A stretch of 14,609 bases of DNA from Ruminococcus sp. UBA4350 (GCA_002394125.1 DGSY01000153.1:20661-35269); one strand, 5' to 3'; shown: positions 7,710-14,416, numbered from the stretch's first letter. Made by a program: numbers and translations. The notes: a model not told the origin generated them from the sequence alone.

Positions 7710-8731
7710 TTTCCGCACCTCCCTGCATAGGCCGCGAGCAAGCGGGCAGTCTGCTGTACATCGCCGAGGTCGATGACTTCGGCGGGTGTATGCATATACC
7801 GCAGCGGGATCGAGACAGTGCCCGCCGCGCAGCCCGACGGCGACAGCGCGAGCATATCTGCATCGGTGCCGGTCGATTCGGGCATGATCTCAAGCTGATA
7901 GGGGATTTTTTCGCTTTCCGCCGTTCCGATGAGCGCATCGGAGAGCTGCTGATCGAGAACGGACGAAATGCCGATTGCGGGGCCGCTTCCGAGCTGGAAG
8001 GTCTCCTGCGGGGATTCGCCGTGCGCGGTGCCGAAGGTCACATCGACGGCGATCGCATAATCGGGACGCTCCGCGAATGCGGCGGTCTTTGCGCCGCGGT
8101 GTCCGCTGCGTTCTTCCTGATTGACGAATGCGATGACGACATTGCATGGGAGTGCGGGCGCTTTGCTGATCTGCTCGGCTGCCGCAATGACCGCAGCAAT
8201 GCCGCAGCGGTCGTCGAGCGCCGGCGCCGTCATGCGGGAGCCGTTGAGCTGTCTGCACGGTGCATCAAAATACACGGCATCGCCGCGCTGCACCTTACCG
8301 CTGAGCGACTCCGCATCCGCAAATCCGAGATCGACACAGAGCGAACCGAATTCCGGTACGGCCTGTTCTCCCTGCAAAAGATGGGGCGGGAGAATGGAGA
8401 TCACGCCCTGCATCGGCTCGCTGCCCATGACCGTCACGGCCTGACCGAGCAGCAGACGCCGGTCGATGCCGCCGACCGCACCGATGCGCAGAAAGCCGTC
8501 CGGGGTGATGTCCGTCACGAGAAATCCGACCTGATCGAGATGCGCACAGAGCATCAGAACGGGCTTCTGCGGGTTCCTGCCGATGTGCGCGATGACATTG
8601 CCGCCGCGGTATTCCGCATCCGGCGCGAACGGCTTCAGCAGCCGCACGGCGGTCTCTGCGCAGGCGCGTTCTCTGCCGGAAACGCCGCGTGCAGTACATA
8701 ATTCTTTCGTGATCTCATAGAGTGAATTCAC
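7706..8731 (-). CDS. M42 family metallo-aminopeptidase, first copy (diverged)
   Basis: 341 residues with a GTG start at 8731; a GGAAGGGATGAGA stretch supplies the ribosome site and no in-frame ATG lies nearby. Ligands are retained: AHLDQVG (His64, Asp66), ALDDRCG (Asp173), NQEERSGHRGA (Glu206, Glu207), AVDVTFG (Asp230) and RYMHTP (His314). It differs from its neighbour in the loop after QEE (RSGHRG against VGLRG) and uses Asp rather than Glu as the later metal ligand, with DVTFGTAHGESP in place of EATTAADIPG. These differences suggest a separate peptide specificity or a subunit partner. It is the first gene of the operon and is preceded by the promoter at 8774-8802. Confidence 0.92.
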   Translation of the reverse strand: MNSLYEITKELCTARGVSGRERACAETAVRLLKPFAPDAEYRGGNVIAHIGRNPQKPVLMLCAHLDQVGFLVTDITPDGFLRIGAVGGIDRRLLLGQAVTVMGSEPMQGVISILPPHLLQGEQAVPEFGSLCVDLGFADAESLSGKVQRGDAVYFDAPCRQLNGSRMTAPALDDRCGIAAVIAAAEQISKAPALPCNVVIAFVNQEERSGHRGAKTAAFAERPDYAIAVDVTFGTAHGESPQETFQLGSGPAIGISSVLDQQLSDALIGTAESEKIPYQLEIMPESTGTDADMLALSPSGCAAGTVSIPLRYMHTPAEVIDLGDVQQTARLLAAYAGRCGK

Positions 8732-8773
8732 GCATTCTCATCCCTTCCGGTAACAGATATCTATTCAGATTAT

Positions 8774-8802
8774 ATTATACCAGAATCGCGCTGAAAATGC
8801 AA
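8774..8802 (-). promoter_or_regulatory. Promoter of the six-gene M42-GNAT-GT2-PLP operon
   Basis: On the minus strand TTGCAT (8797-8802) and a perfect TATAAT (8774-8779) are 17 bases apart. The predicted transcription start is about 35 bases before the GTG at 8731. No terminator-like hairpin was seen between the genes from 8731 to 3001, consistent with a single transcript. Confidence 0.75.
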
Positions 8803-9066
8803 GATACGCGTCCTGTTTTGTGCAATTCACATAATTCGGCGGACAATCGGATGATCTGTTTGATGAATCATACAAAGCATCTGATTCTGCGGAGATGCAT
8901 CCGGCAGCGATGTAGTGCAAAAATCGTGTAGATACGCGGATTTCGAGCGATGATAGCCGGATTCCGTCAAACCGTGACTTGGTACGGAAATGAAAGAAAA
9001 ACAGAGAAAACCGGAGAAAACGCCGGAAATTTTCAATGCAGATTCTCTACGGCATTTTCTCCGGCT
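8803..9066. other. Divergent intergenic region without a gene
   Basis: This stretch separates the divergent promoters of the M42 operon and the SPFH operon. The only structure seen is the inverted repeat at 9011-9064. A minus-strand open frame across 8827-9072 has no ribosome site, no recognisable motif and runs into the SPFH promoter, so it was not called. Confidence 0.6.
9011..9064 (-). repeat. 14-bp inverted repeat next to the SPFH promoter
   Basis: CCGGAGAAAACGCC (9011-9024) and GGCATTTTCTCCGG (9051-9064) are inverted copies with one mismatch, separated by 26 bases. On the minus strand the mismatch becomes a G-T wobble and the stem is followed by a T-rich run (TTTTCTCTGTTTTTC), so it could be a minus-strand terminator, though no minus-strand gene precedes it. 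The right arm ends 2 bases before the -35 box at 9067, so a regulator binding site is the other option. Confidence 0.5.
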
Positions 9067-9095
9067 TTGCAAACCGCGCCGGTTTGTGATATGAT
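9067..9095 (+). promoter_or_regulatory. Promoter of the SPFH operon
   Basis: TTGCAA (9067-9072) and TATGAT (9090-9095) are 17 bases apart. The predicted start near 9102 leaves a leader of about 60 bases before the ATG at 9161. Confidence 0.7.
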
Positions 9096-9160
9096 ATCAG
9101 CAAGGCGGACGGAGAGGGCGTCAGAGAGATGAGCGCTGTCCGCAAGGGAAAGGAAATCCT

Positions 9161-10072
9161 ATGAATACCGAAACATATACTGTCAAGAAGAAGGGCACAG
9201 CCGGAAAGGTCATCGGCGGCGCGGTCGCAGGCGTTCTGGCGGTCATCGCAGTCGCATCCTCGACCTGCAGCGTTCCTGCCGGTCATACCGGCGTCATCGT
9301 GACGCTCGGCAAGGTCAGCGACCGGACACTGAGCGAGGGCTTCCATTTCAAGGCGCCGTTCGTGCAGGAGGTCGTGGATATCAGCAACCAGATTCAGGTC
9401 TACGAGGTCGATGCACCGGCTGTCTCGAAGGACCTGCAAACGGTCAGCAGCGTGATCGCGGTCAACTACAATATCGCATCCGCGGAATCCGCGCATATCT
9501 ACCGCAATATCGGCAGTGACTATCAGGCAGTCGTCCTGACGCCCGCCGTGCAGGAGAGCGTGAAATCCGTCACTGCAAAATACACCGCGGAGCAGCTCAT
9601 CACCGAGCGCTCGGCGGTCGGCGAGCAGATCAAGGAGCAGCTTGCGGGCAAGGTCGGCGAATACGGCATTCTGATTGAGAAATTCAACATCGTGAATTTC
9701 GATTTCTCGTCGGAATTCAATGCGGCGATCGAGCAGAAGCAGGTCGCGGAGCAGAATCTTCTGAAAACCAAAACCGAGCAGGATCAGGCGATCGTCATTG
9801 CAGAGGCCGAGGCGAAAAAGAAGGTCATCTCGGCAAAGGCGGAGGCAGACGCGATCCTCAAAAAGGCACAGGCACAGGCCGATGCCAATGAGCTGCTGAA
9901 CAATTCGCTGACAGAGCTTGTCCTTCAGGACAAGATGCTTGAAAAATGGGACGGTGCCGTGCCGAAGGTCTCCGGCAGCGATGCATCGCTTCTGCTGGAT
10001 GTGTCCGGTGCGGCAGGTACCGGAACGGCCGGCGGCGCAGCGGCACAGGAGCAGCCGGTTCCGGAGGGATAA
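9161..10072 (+). CDS. SPFH/band-7 (prohibitin-like) membrane protein
   Basis: 303 residues with an AAAGGAA ribosome site 5-6 bases before the ATG. A single N-terminal membrane helix (about 15-34) is followed by the SPFH domain: VPAGHTGVIVTLGKV, LSEGFHFKAPF, ISNQIQVYEVDA, and the DLQTVSSVIAVNYNI strand pair typical of prohibitin-type members (about 38-190). An Ala/Glu/Lys-rich coiled coil comes next (about 188-247, with AEAEAKKKVISAKAEADAI), then a Gly/Ala-rich tail. Proteins of this family assemble into large membrane-bound rings or cages and act on proteases, membrane order or stress tolerance. Here the gene heads a three-gene unit with two small genes, rather than being paired with the usual NfeD partner. 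Confidence 0.93.
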   Translation: MNTETYTVKKKGTAGKVIGGAVAGVLAVIAVASSTCSVPAGHTGVIVTLGKVSDRTLSEGFHFKAPFVQEVVDISNQIQVYEVDAPAVSKDLQTVSSVIAVNYNIASAESAHIYRNIGSDYQAVVLTPAVQESVKSVTAKYTAEQLITERSAVGEQIKEQLAGKVGEYGILIEKFNIVNFDFSSEFNAAIEQKQVAEQNLLKTKTEQDQAIVIAEAEAKKKVISAKAEADAILKKAQAQADANELLNNSLTELVLQDKMLEKWDGAVPKVSGSDASLLLDVSGAAGTGTAGGAAAQEQPVPEG

Positions 10073-10096
10073 CGGCGATCGAATGAGGTGAGAACG

Positions 10097-10324
10097 ATGA
10101 AGTATAAGAAGATCTGCCCGAAGTGCGGCGGTCAGGATATCCTGATGATCCCCGGCTCCTGCGGCGCATACGGCAGCGGCAATAATATCATGCTCGGCGC
10201 GACGATTTTCTCCGGCATCGGCGTACACAGATACATCTGCGGCTGCTGCGGCTATTCGGAGGAGTATATCAGCCGGCATGATCTGGAAAAGGTCGCGCAG
10301 TCCTCGAAGTGCAGGCATATCTGA
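10097..10324 (+). CDS. Small zinc-ribbon protein
   Basis: 75 residues from the ATG at 10097, which has GAGGTG six bases before it; a GTG at 10088 lies inside that ribosome site and was rejected. ICPKCGG (Cys7, Cys10) and YICGCCGY (Cys48, Cys51) form a two-knuckle zinc ribbon, with a Gly/Ser-rich, mildly hydrophobic middle (about 20-43: GSCGAYGSGNNIMLGATIF). A basic and acidic C-terminal tail follows. No enzymatic motif is present. It starts 24 bases after the SPFH stop, so it is co-transcribed; a role as an adaptor or nucleic-acid or protein binder is only inferred. Confidence 0.8.
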   Translation: MKYKKICPKCGGQDILMIPGSCGAYGSGNNIMLGATIFSGIGVHRYICGCCGYSEEYISRHDLEKVAQSSKCRHI

Positions 10325-10339
10325 CGGAAGGAGCAGACG

Positions 10340-10621
10340 ATGAAAACATACAAGATCCTGACCGTGCCGCTCAGAACGGTGCGGCAAGAGCCGGAATCCG
10401 CAGAGGGACATCCCTCGCTGATGCAGAACCTGAAGGACTTCTTCATGCCGGCGGAGCTGACGGATATGGATACGCTGGATGCGGGGACGATCCATACGGC
10501 GGATGCCGAAAAGCTGATGGCAGAGATGAATGTCAAGGGCTGGGAGGTCGTCAGCGCGGTCCCGCTTCTGACAGCGGCAGATGAGCTGCTCATGTTCATA
10601 ACCTTTTCGCGGGAGAATTGA
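10340..10621 (+). CDS. DUF4177-like small protein
   Basis: 93 residues with an AAGGAG ribosome site 7 bases before the ATG and 15 bases after the zinc-ribbon gene's stop. The N-terminal strand MKTYKILTVPLRTV and the C-terminal block DAEKLMAEMNVKGWEVVSAVPLL, ending in LLMFITFSRE, match the pattern of DUF4177 proteins: a strand, a helix ending in GWE-hydrophobic-VS, then a strand ending in a charged residue. The middle (about 20-50) is longer than in the minimal family. The function of DUF4177 is not known. Third and last gene of the SPFH unit. Confidence 0.75.
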   Translation: MKTYKILTVPLRTVRQEPESAEGHPSLMQNLKDFFMPAELTDMDTLDAGTIHTADAEKLMAEMNVKGWEVVSAVPLLTAADELLMFITFSREN

Positions 10622-10634
10622 AACAGTACAAATC

Positions 10635-10662
10635 AAGCGGCAGAGATTGCTCTCTGCCGCTT
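10635..10662. terminator. Terminator of the SPFH operon, probably bidirectional
   Basis: A perfect 12-bp stem (AAGCGGCAGAGA with TCTCTGCCGCTT) with a TTGC loop lies 13 bases after the stop at 10621. It is followed by CATTTTCTG on the plus strand and TTGATTTGT on the minus strand, so it may also serve the convergent flavin reductase gene that ends at 10696. Confidence 0.85.
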
Positions 10663-10695
10663 CATTTTCTGTATGACAGACCGACGCGCCCGATT

Positions 10696-11268
10696 TTATT
10701 TCGGCATCAGATCCTTGCCGGCGTTCCATGCTCTGCCGACCTTTTCGCCGACTGCAAAATAGCCGGAGCGGTACTGGTCGAAGATCAGGGCTTTGACGGC
10801 CTCCGGATCGATCTTGTCCTTGTCGCCGACGACGGATTCCTTTGCGCTGACATTGACGATCCGTCCGACGATCGCGTGCATATGATCGGTATTGATCTCC
10901 TCGGCCAGCTCGCATTCGAGCGCGACCGGAAATTCCGTGATGACCGGCGCATTGACAAAGCTGCTCTTTTCCGCGTGGCAGCCGGAGCGTGCAAACTTAT
11001 CGGGCATCTTGTTGCCGGTGGCGATGCCGAAGAAATCCGCCGCGGCCATATTCGGCACATCAGCGATATTGACAGTGAATGCTTTGGTTTCCATGATGTT
11101 TTTCGTTGTCTTGTGGTCAGCGTCGATGAAAAGTGCGATCTTGTCCATTGCGCAGATCTGTGCCCATGCCGCATTCATCGCGCAGACGGTTCCCTCTGCA
11201 TCGTAGGCGGCGACGATCACGACCGGCATCGGAAACAGTGCCGGCTGCACACCGAGATTCTTTCTCAT
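10696..11268 (-). CDS. Flavin reductase-like (flavoredoxin family) FMN-binding protein
   Basis: 190 residues from the ATG at 11268. This start was chosen because GGAGG lies 8 bases before it; an in-frame ATG at 11283 sits just upstream of that site and has no ribosome site of its own. The N-terminal block (LFPMPVVIVAAYDAEGTVCAMNAAW) and the following TTKNIMETKAFTVNIAD and ADFFGIATGNKMPDKF stretches are the FMN-binding split-barrel pattern of the flavin reductase/DIM6/NTAB family. HAIVGRIVNVSA matches its later barrel strand. The protein probably binds FMN and transfers electrons in the cytoplasm of an anaerobe; the partner is unknown. It is transcribed from its own consensus promoter, divergent from the GH43 gene. 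Confidence 0.88.
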   Translation of the reverse strand: MRKNLGVQPALFPMPVVIVAAYDAEGTVCAMNAAWAQICAMDKIALFIDADHKTTKNIMETKAFTVNIADVPNMAAADFFGIATGNKMPDKFARSGCHAEKSSFVNAPVITEFPVALECELAEEINTDHMHAIVGRIVNVSAKESVVGDKDKIDPEAVKALIFDQYRSGYFAVGEKVGRAWNAGKDLMPK

Positions 11269-11335
11269 ACGGAAAACCTCCATGTATTGTAAAAATCTGT
11301 TGCAGGTATGTGCTGTTCATACATATCCCATACTT

Positions 11336-11364
11336 ATTATACAGGATATCGGCGGAATTGTCAA
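11336..11364 (-). promoter_or_regulatory. Consensus promoter of the flavin reductase-like gene
   Basis: On the minus strand TTGACA (11359-11364) and TATAAT (11336-11341) match the vegetative consensus exactly with a 17-base spacer. The predicted start near 11329 gives a leader of about 60 bases. Confidence 0.85.
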
Positions 11365-11405
11365 GACAAATCCGAATGCGTATCCTGCATTTTATCTATG
11401 TTTTC

Positions 11406-11437
11406 TGCAAATAATGAGTTGATTCTCATGCAAATAA
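11406..11437 (+). promoter_or_regulatory. Operator-like palindrome flanked by direct repeats, GH43 promoter
   Basis: TGCAAATAA occurs at 11406-11414 and again at 11429-11437, exactly 23 bases apart. Between and overlapping them is the palindrome ATGAG-ttgatt-CTCAT (11414-11429), which covers the -35 box of the GH43 promoter. The arrangement suggests a repressor or activator site; the core AATGAG...CTCAT is loosely like a Fur-type site, but a sugar-responsive regulator is equally possible. Confidence 0.45.
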
Positions 11438-11447
11438 CTGATATGAT
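11419..11447 (+). promoter_or_regulatory. Promoter of the GH43 dockerin gene
   Basis: TTGATT (11419-11424) and TATGAT (11442-11447) lie 17 bases apart, giving a predicted start near 11454 and a leader of about 60 bases. The -35 box lies inside the palindrome at 11414-11429. Confidence 0.65.
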
Positions 11448-11513
11448 AAGAAAGGGGCAGAGTATGCTCCTGCAAAGAAATACCAATTCTATTATTTTAT
11501 GGGGGATTCCACA

Positions 11514-13910
11514 ATGAAAGTAAAGAAGCTTCTGGCAGCAGCGGCCGCTGCGGTCTGCTTCTGCTCTGCGGTCAGCGCCCTGCCGCAGACAGTTACGACC
11601 GAACACGCGTTCGCAACCGAAACCATCGCCAATCCGTTCATCTTCTCGGATGTTCCGGATGACGACATCATCCGCGTCGGCGACACCTATTACATGGTAC
11701 ATACAACTATGTTCTTTACGCCCGGTGTGCCGATCATGAAATCCAAGGATCTCTTCTCATGGGAGATCTGCGGCTATGTCTATGACAAGTACGCAGACGG
11801 CGCAAAGCAGAATCTCCAGAACGGCCAGCACGACTACGCGCACGGCCAGTGGGCGACCTCGCTGCGCTATCACGACGGAAAATTCTATGTCTTCTTCGGA
11901 AGCTACGGCACCGGCAATTCCTACATCTATTCCACCGACGATATCGAGAGCGGCAACTGGAACCGCGTCGAACTGCGCGGTATGTATCACGACGCTTCGA
12001 TGCTCTTTGACACGGACGGCAGAAAGTATCTGGTCTACGGCGGCGGCGAGATCAAGATCAAGGAATTCAATGACAATATGACCGATTTCAAGGGCGGCGA
12101 GCGCACGCTCTTCAAAACGAATCTCTCCGGTCTGGCCGGCGAGGGTTCGCATATCCACAAGATCGGCGATTACTATTATGTATTCATCATCGCGTGGCCG
12201 GGCGGACATCCGCGTACCGAATACTGCTGGCGCAGCAAGTCGCTGACCGGAAACTGGGAGGGCAAGGTCGTCCTCGAATCCGGACTCGGCAATTACGGCA
12301 GCGGCGTCGCGCAGGGCGGCATCATCAGTACGCCCGACAACAAATGGTACGGACTGTTCTTCCAGGATCACGGCTCGCTCGGACGTGTGCCGGTTCTGGT
12401 TCCGTTCGTCTGGCAGAATGACTGGCCGGTCTTCGGCGAAAACGGCAAGGCGCCGCTGACGCTGACCGTTCCGGACGGCTACAAGGGAACGATTCTTGCG
12501 AAGGATGACGATTTCGATTATTCCGGCAACAAGCTCGACTATGTGTGGCAGTGGAATCACAATCCGGATAATACCGCGTGGTCTGTGACCGACCGTCCCG
12601 GCTATCTGCGCCTGACCAACAAGTCAACGGCGAGCAACATCTTCTGGGCGCGCAATACGCTGACGATGCGCACGGAAGGCCCTGCCTGCTCCGGCACGGT
12701 CAAGCTCGATACCTCCGGCATGAAGCCCGGCGATCACGCGGGTCTCTCCGCATTCCAGTTCCATTTCGGCAATGTCGGTGTCTATCTGACCAATGACGGC
12801 ACGCGGAAGATCTACGCCTCCAGAAACGGCGGCGGCTCCGAGGTCGTGAATGCCAATGACAAGAAGATTCAGGAAGTCAACATGGAGGGCAAGGAGGTCT
12901 ATCTCAAGATCGACTACCAGTTCAGCAATGTGGACGGCAACGGCTTTGTCACCGGCGATGTCAATAAGGCAAACTTCTTCTATTCCTATGACGGCAGCAA
13001 CTGGAACAAGATCGGCGATACGCTGAATATGGACTACAGCCTCAAGCTCTTTACCGGCTACCGCAACGGCCTTTACAGCTACGGCACGACGAATACCGGC
13101 GGCTATGCGGATTTCGATTACTTCGACTATGAGCGCGCCGACTGGAATGTGCCGCAGATCATCGAGCAGGATCCGGACGGCTACTGGTTCCATTACACCT
13201 TTGAAAAAGGCGCGGAGGGCTTCGGGGGACGCGGCGGCGAATCCGTTGCATCTTCCTCTGCGGAGAAATTCGAGGGCGAAAAGTCGCTGGCTGTGACCGG
13301 CAGAACCGCTGCATGGAATGGCCCCTCCCACAGCCTGAGCAGCGCAGTCTGCAAGCCGGGCGAAACATACAGCTTCAGCGTCAATGCGAAGTACGATGAG
13401 GGCGAGCCGACCGATAAATTCCACTTCACGCTCTCCTACAAGGGCGCCGACGGCGAGGTGCATTATGAGAAGATCGCGACCGAAGAAGCCGTGAAGGGCG
13501 AATGGGTGCAGCTGAGCAATCAGGCATTCACGATCCCGTCGGATGCGTCCTCCATGAATATTTATGTGGAGACCGATGCAAGCGATGTTTCGTTCTTTAT
13601 CGACGATATGATCTGTGCGCCGGAGGGAACGGTGATCCCCGGTGCCGGAAAGCCGGAGCCGCAGATCGAGTATCTGCTCGGTGATGTCAACAGCGACGGC
13701 ATCATCAATGCGGCGGATATGGCGCTTGCAAAGGGCATGATCCTCGCGGATCAGCTCGACGGCGGCATGGGCGGCGTTGCAGTCAATCAGAAGGAAGCGG
13801 CCGCACTCGCAGCGGATGTTGACAAAAACAACCTCATCAATGCGGCAGATATCGCATGGTATCAGAAATACCTGACCGGACAGACTGCGGATTATCCCGC
13901 AGCTCAGTGA
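11514..13910 (+). CDS. Cellulosomal GH43 glycoside hydrolase with CBM22 and type I dockerin
   Basis: 798 residues from the ATG at 11514, which follows GGGGGA by 8 bases and begins a signal peptide (MKVKK, Ala-rich core, cleavage near residue 22 or 34). An upstream in-frame ATG at 11499 has no ribosome site. The five-bladed GH43 domain spans about 38-325: VPDDDIIRVGDTYYM (Asp49 the likely base), HDASMLFDTDG (Asp160, pKa modulator) and AGEGSHIHKIGDYYYV (Glu210, acid). A beta-sandwich follows (about 328-542), then a CBM22-type module (about 557-703; GRTAAWNGPSHSL, NIYVETD, FFIDDM). It ends in a dockerin with two calcium repeats, GDVNSDGIINAADMALAKGMI (from 723) and ADVDKNNLINAADIAWYQKYL (from 767). 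The enzyme would be secreted, dock to a cohesin on a scaffoldin and cleave arabinosyl or xylosyl linkages in xylan; the exact specificity and GH43 subfamily are not resolved by eye. Confidence 0.93.
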   Translation: MKVKKLLAAAAAAVCFCSAVSALPQTVTTEHAFATETIANPFIFSDVPDDDIIRVGDTYYMVHTTMFFTPGVPIMKSKDLFSWEICGYVYDKYADGAKQNLQNGQHDYAHGQWATSLRYHDGKFYVFFGSYGTGNSYIYSTDDIESGNWNRVELRGMYHDASMLFDTDGRKYLVYGGGEIKIKEFNDNMTDFKGGERTLFKTNLSGLAGEGSHIHKIGDYYYVFIIAWPGGHPRTEYCWRSKSLTGNWEGKVVLESGLGNYGSGVAQGGIISTPDNKWYGLFFQDHGSLGRVPVLVPFVWQNDWPVFGENGKAPLTLTVPDGYKGTILAKDDDFDYSGNKLDYVWQWNHNPDNTAWSVTDRPGYLRLTNKSTASNIFWARNTLTMRTEGPACSGTVKLDTSGMKPGDHAGLSAFQFHFGNVGVYLTNDGTRKIYASRNGGGSEVVNANDKKIQEVNMEGKEVYLKIDYQFSNVDGNGFVTGDVNKANFFYSYDGSNWNKIGDTLNMDYSLKLFTGYRNGLYSYGTTNTGGYADFDYFDYERADWNVPQIIEQDPDGYWFHYTFEKGAEGFGGRGGESVASSSAEKFEGEKSLAVTGRTAAWNGPSHSLSSAVCKPGETYSFSVNAKYDEGEPTDKFHFTLSYKGADGEVHYEKIATEEAVKGEWVQLSNQAFTIPSDASSMNIYVETDASDVSFFIDDMICAPEGTVIPGAGKPEPQIEYLLGDVNSDGIINAADMALAKGMILADQLDGGMGGVAVNQKEAAALAADVDKNNLINAADIAWYQKYLTGQTADYPAAQ

Positions 13911-13942
13911 GAACAGAGAGAATATAAATCAAGCAGAACAGA

Positions 13943-13976
13943 AAACCGGAGCTGATCCTGAGATCAGCTCCGGTTT
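13943..13976 (+). terminator. Terminator of the GH43 gene
   Basis: A perfect 15-bp stem (AAACCGGAGCTGATC with GATCAGCTCCGGTTT) with a CTGA loop lies 32 bases after the stop. The T-run is short and mostly within the stem (GGTTTC). Confidence 0.8.
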
Positions 13977-14012
13977 CTGCCTGAAAAGGACGGAAAAGGG
14001 TTTATGAAGATC

Positions 14013-14032
14013 GCTGCCGGTCTGCCGGCAGC
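14013..14032 (-). terminator. Hairpin after the DUF2325 gene
   Basis: GCTGCCGG and CCGGCAGC form an 8-bp stem around TCTG, 10 bases past the stop of the minus-strand DUF2325 gene. The sequence after it on that strand is moderately T-rich (GATCTTCATAAACCCTTTTCC), so it is a weak candidate terminator. Confidence 0.5.
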
Positions 14033-14042
14033 AGGAGAGGGC

Positions 14043-14321
14043 TCAGCTGAGCTGCTCAAGCAGCTTTTTCAGCGCACTGACGCTCGCGCTGTGGATATGC
14101 CGGACGGGGATGCCGTGCTTCTCGGAGCGGTTCTTGACGCCCGCCAGCATTTTATGCGAGCAGGTGCTTGTGAAAACGACCATGAGATCGGGGAAGCCGA
14201 TCTTGTTCTCGAAGTCTGTCGGCATCTGCGTGAACACCTTCGATTTCCATTTGTACTGCTTACAGATATCCTGATACCTTGTCGCCATGCGGTCATTGCC
14301 GCCGACAATTACTACACTCAT
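14043..14321 (-). CDS. DUF2325 domain protein
   Basis: 92 residues, with an AGGAGG ribosome site 5 bases before the ATG. It opens with MSVVIVGGNDRMATRYQDI, has a central PDLMVVFTSTCSHKML strand-turn-helix and closes with PVRHIHSASVSALKKLL. This is the DUF2325 pattern: a small alpha/beta fold with a Gly-rich N-terminal loop, a T-x-x-x-S-H motif and a C-terminal S-x-S-x-L. The function is not established. It is a stand-alone gene here with an elaborate leader, suggesting tight control. Confidence 0.85.
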   Translation of the reverse strand: MSVVIVGGNDRMATRYQDICKQYKWKSKVFTQMPTDFENKIGFPDLMVVFTSTCSHKMLAGVKNRSEKHGIPVRHIHSASVSALKKLLEQLS

Positions 14322-14336
14322 ATGATCCTCCTATAT

Positions 14337-14354
14337 AGTTGCTATATGCTAACT
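14337..14354 (-). promoter_or_regulatory. Operator-like repeat 1 near the DUF2325 ribosome site
   Basis: The plus strand reads AGTTGCTATATGCTAACT, an imperfect 18-bp palindrome (AGTT-N3-ATAT-N3-AACT). It is repeated with two differences at 14393-14410, 56 bases away. This copy lies 6 bases before the Shine-Dalgarno in the transcribed leader. Confidence 0.55.
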
Positions 14355-14369
14355 CGTATTCTTTAGAAA

Positions 14370-14389
14370 AGCCGGAATGCGCTCCGGCT
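14370..14389 (-). terminator. Leader terminator or attenuator hairpin of the DUF2325 gene
   Basis: On the minus strand AGCCGGA and TCCGGCT form a 7-bp stem around GCGCAT, followed by TTTTCTAAAG. It lies between the predicted transcription start (about 14410) and the ORF, so transcription may stop here unless relieved. Confidence 0.5.
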
Positions 14390-14392
14390 ATC

Positions 14393-14410
14393 AGTTGCTT
14401 TATGCTAACC
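14393..14410 (-). promoter_or_regulatory. Operator-like repeat 2 at the DUF2325 transcription start
   Basis: The plus strand reads AGTTGCTTTATGCTAACC, 16 of 18 bases identical to the copy at 14337-14354. It covers the predicted transcription start of the consensus promoter at 14417-14445, a classical repressor position. Confidence 0.6.
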
Positions 14411-14416
14411 AATGCT

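Noticed and set aside
7710..7718. GTG at 7718 as the start of the second M42 gene
   Set aside because: The GTG lies within the GGAGGTG ribosome site; the ATG at 7709 has ideal spacing and the ATGA overlap.
3001..8731. Mobile element or defence island
   Set aside because: No transposase, integrase, direct-repeat boundary, tRNA or defence-type domain was seen, and codon character looks the same as in the flanking genes.
8827..9072. 81-codon minus-strand open frame in the divergent gap
   Set aside because: It has no ribosome site or motif and overlaps the plus-strand SPFH promoter and the inverted repeat.
9047..10915. Minus-strand open frame of 622 codons across the SPFH operon
   Set aside because: It lies antisense to three well-supported genes, is Arg/Leu/Asp-biased as expected for a shadow of GC-rich coding DNA, and crosses a strong terminator.
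11269..11283. ATG at 11283 as the start of the flavin reductase-like gene
   Set aside because: The best Shine-Dalgarno (GGAGG) lies inside these five codons and serves the ATG at 11268.
14004..14366. 120-codon plus-strand open frame over the DUF2325 gene
   Set aside because: It is antisense to a gene with an ideal ribosome site, a consensus promoter and a recognisable domain.
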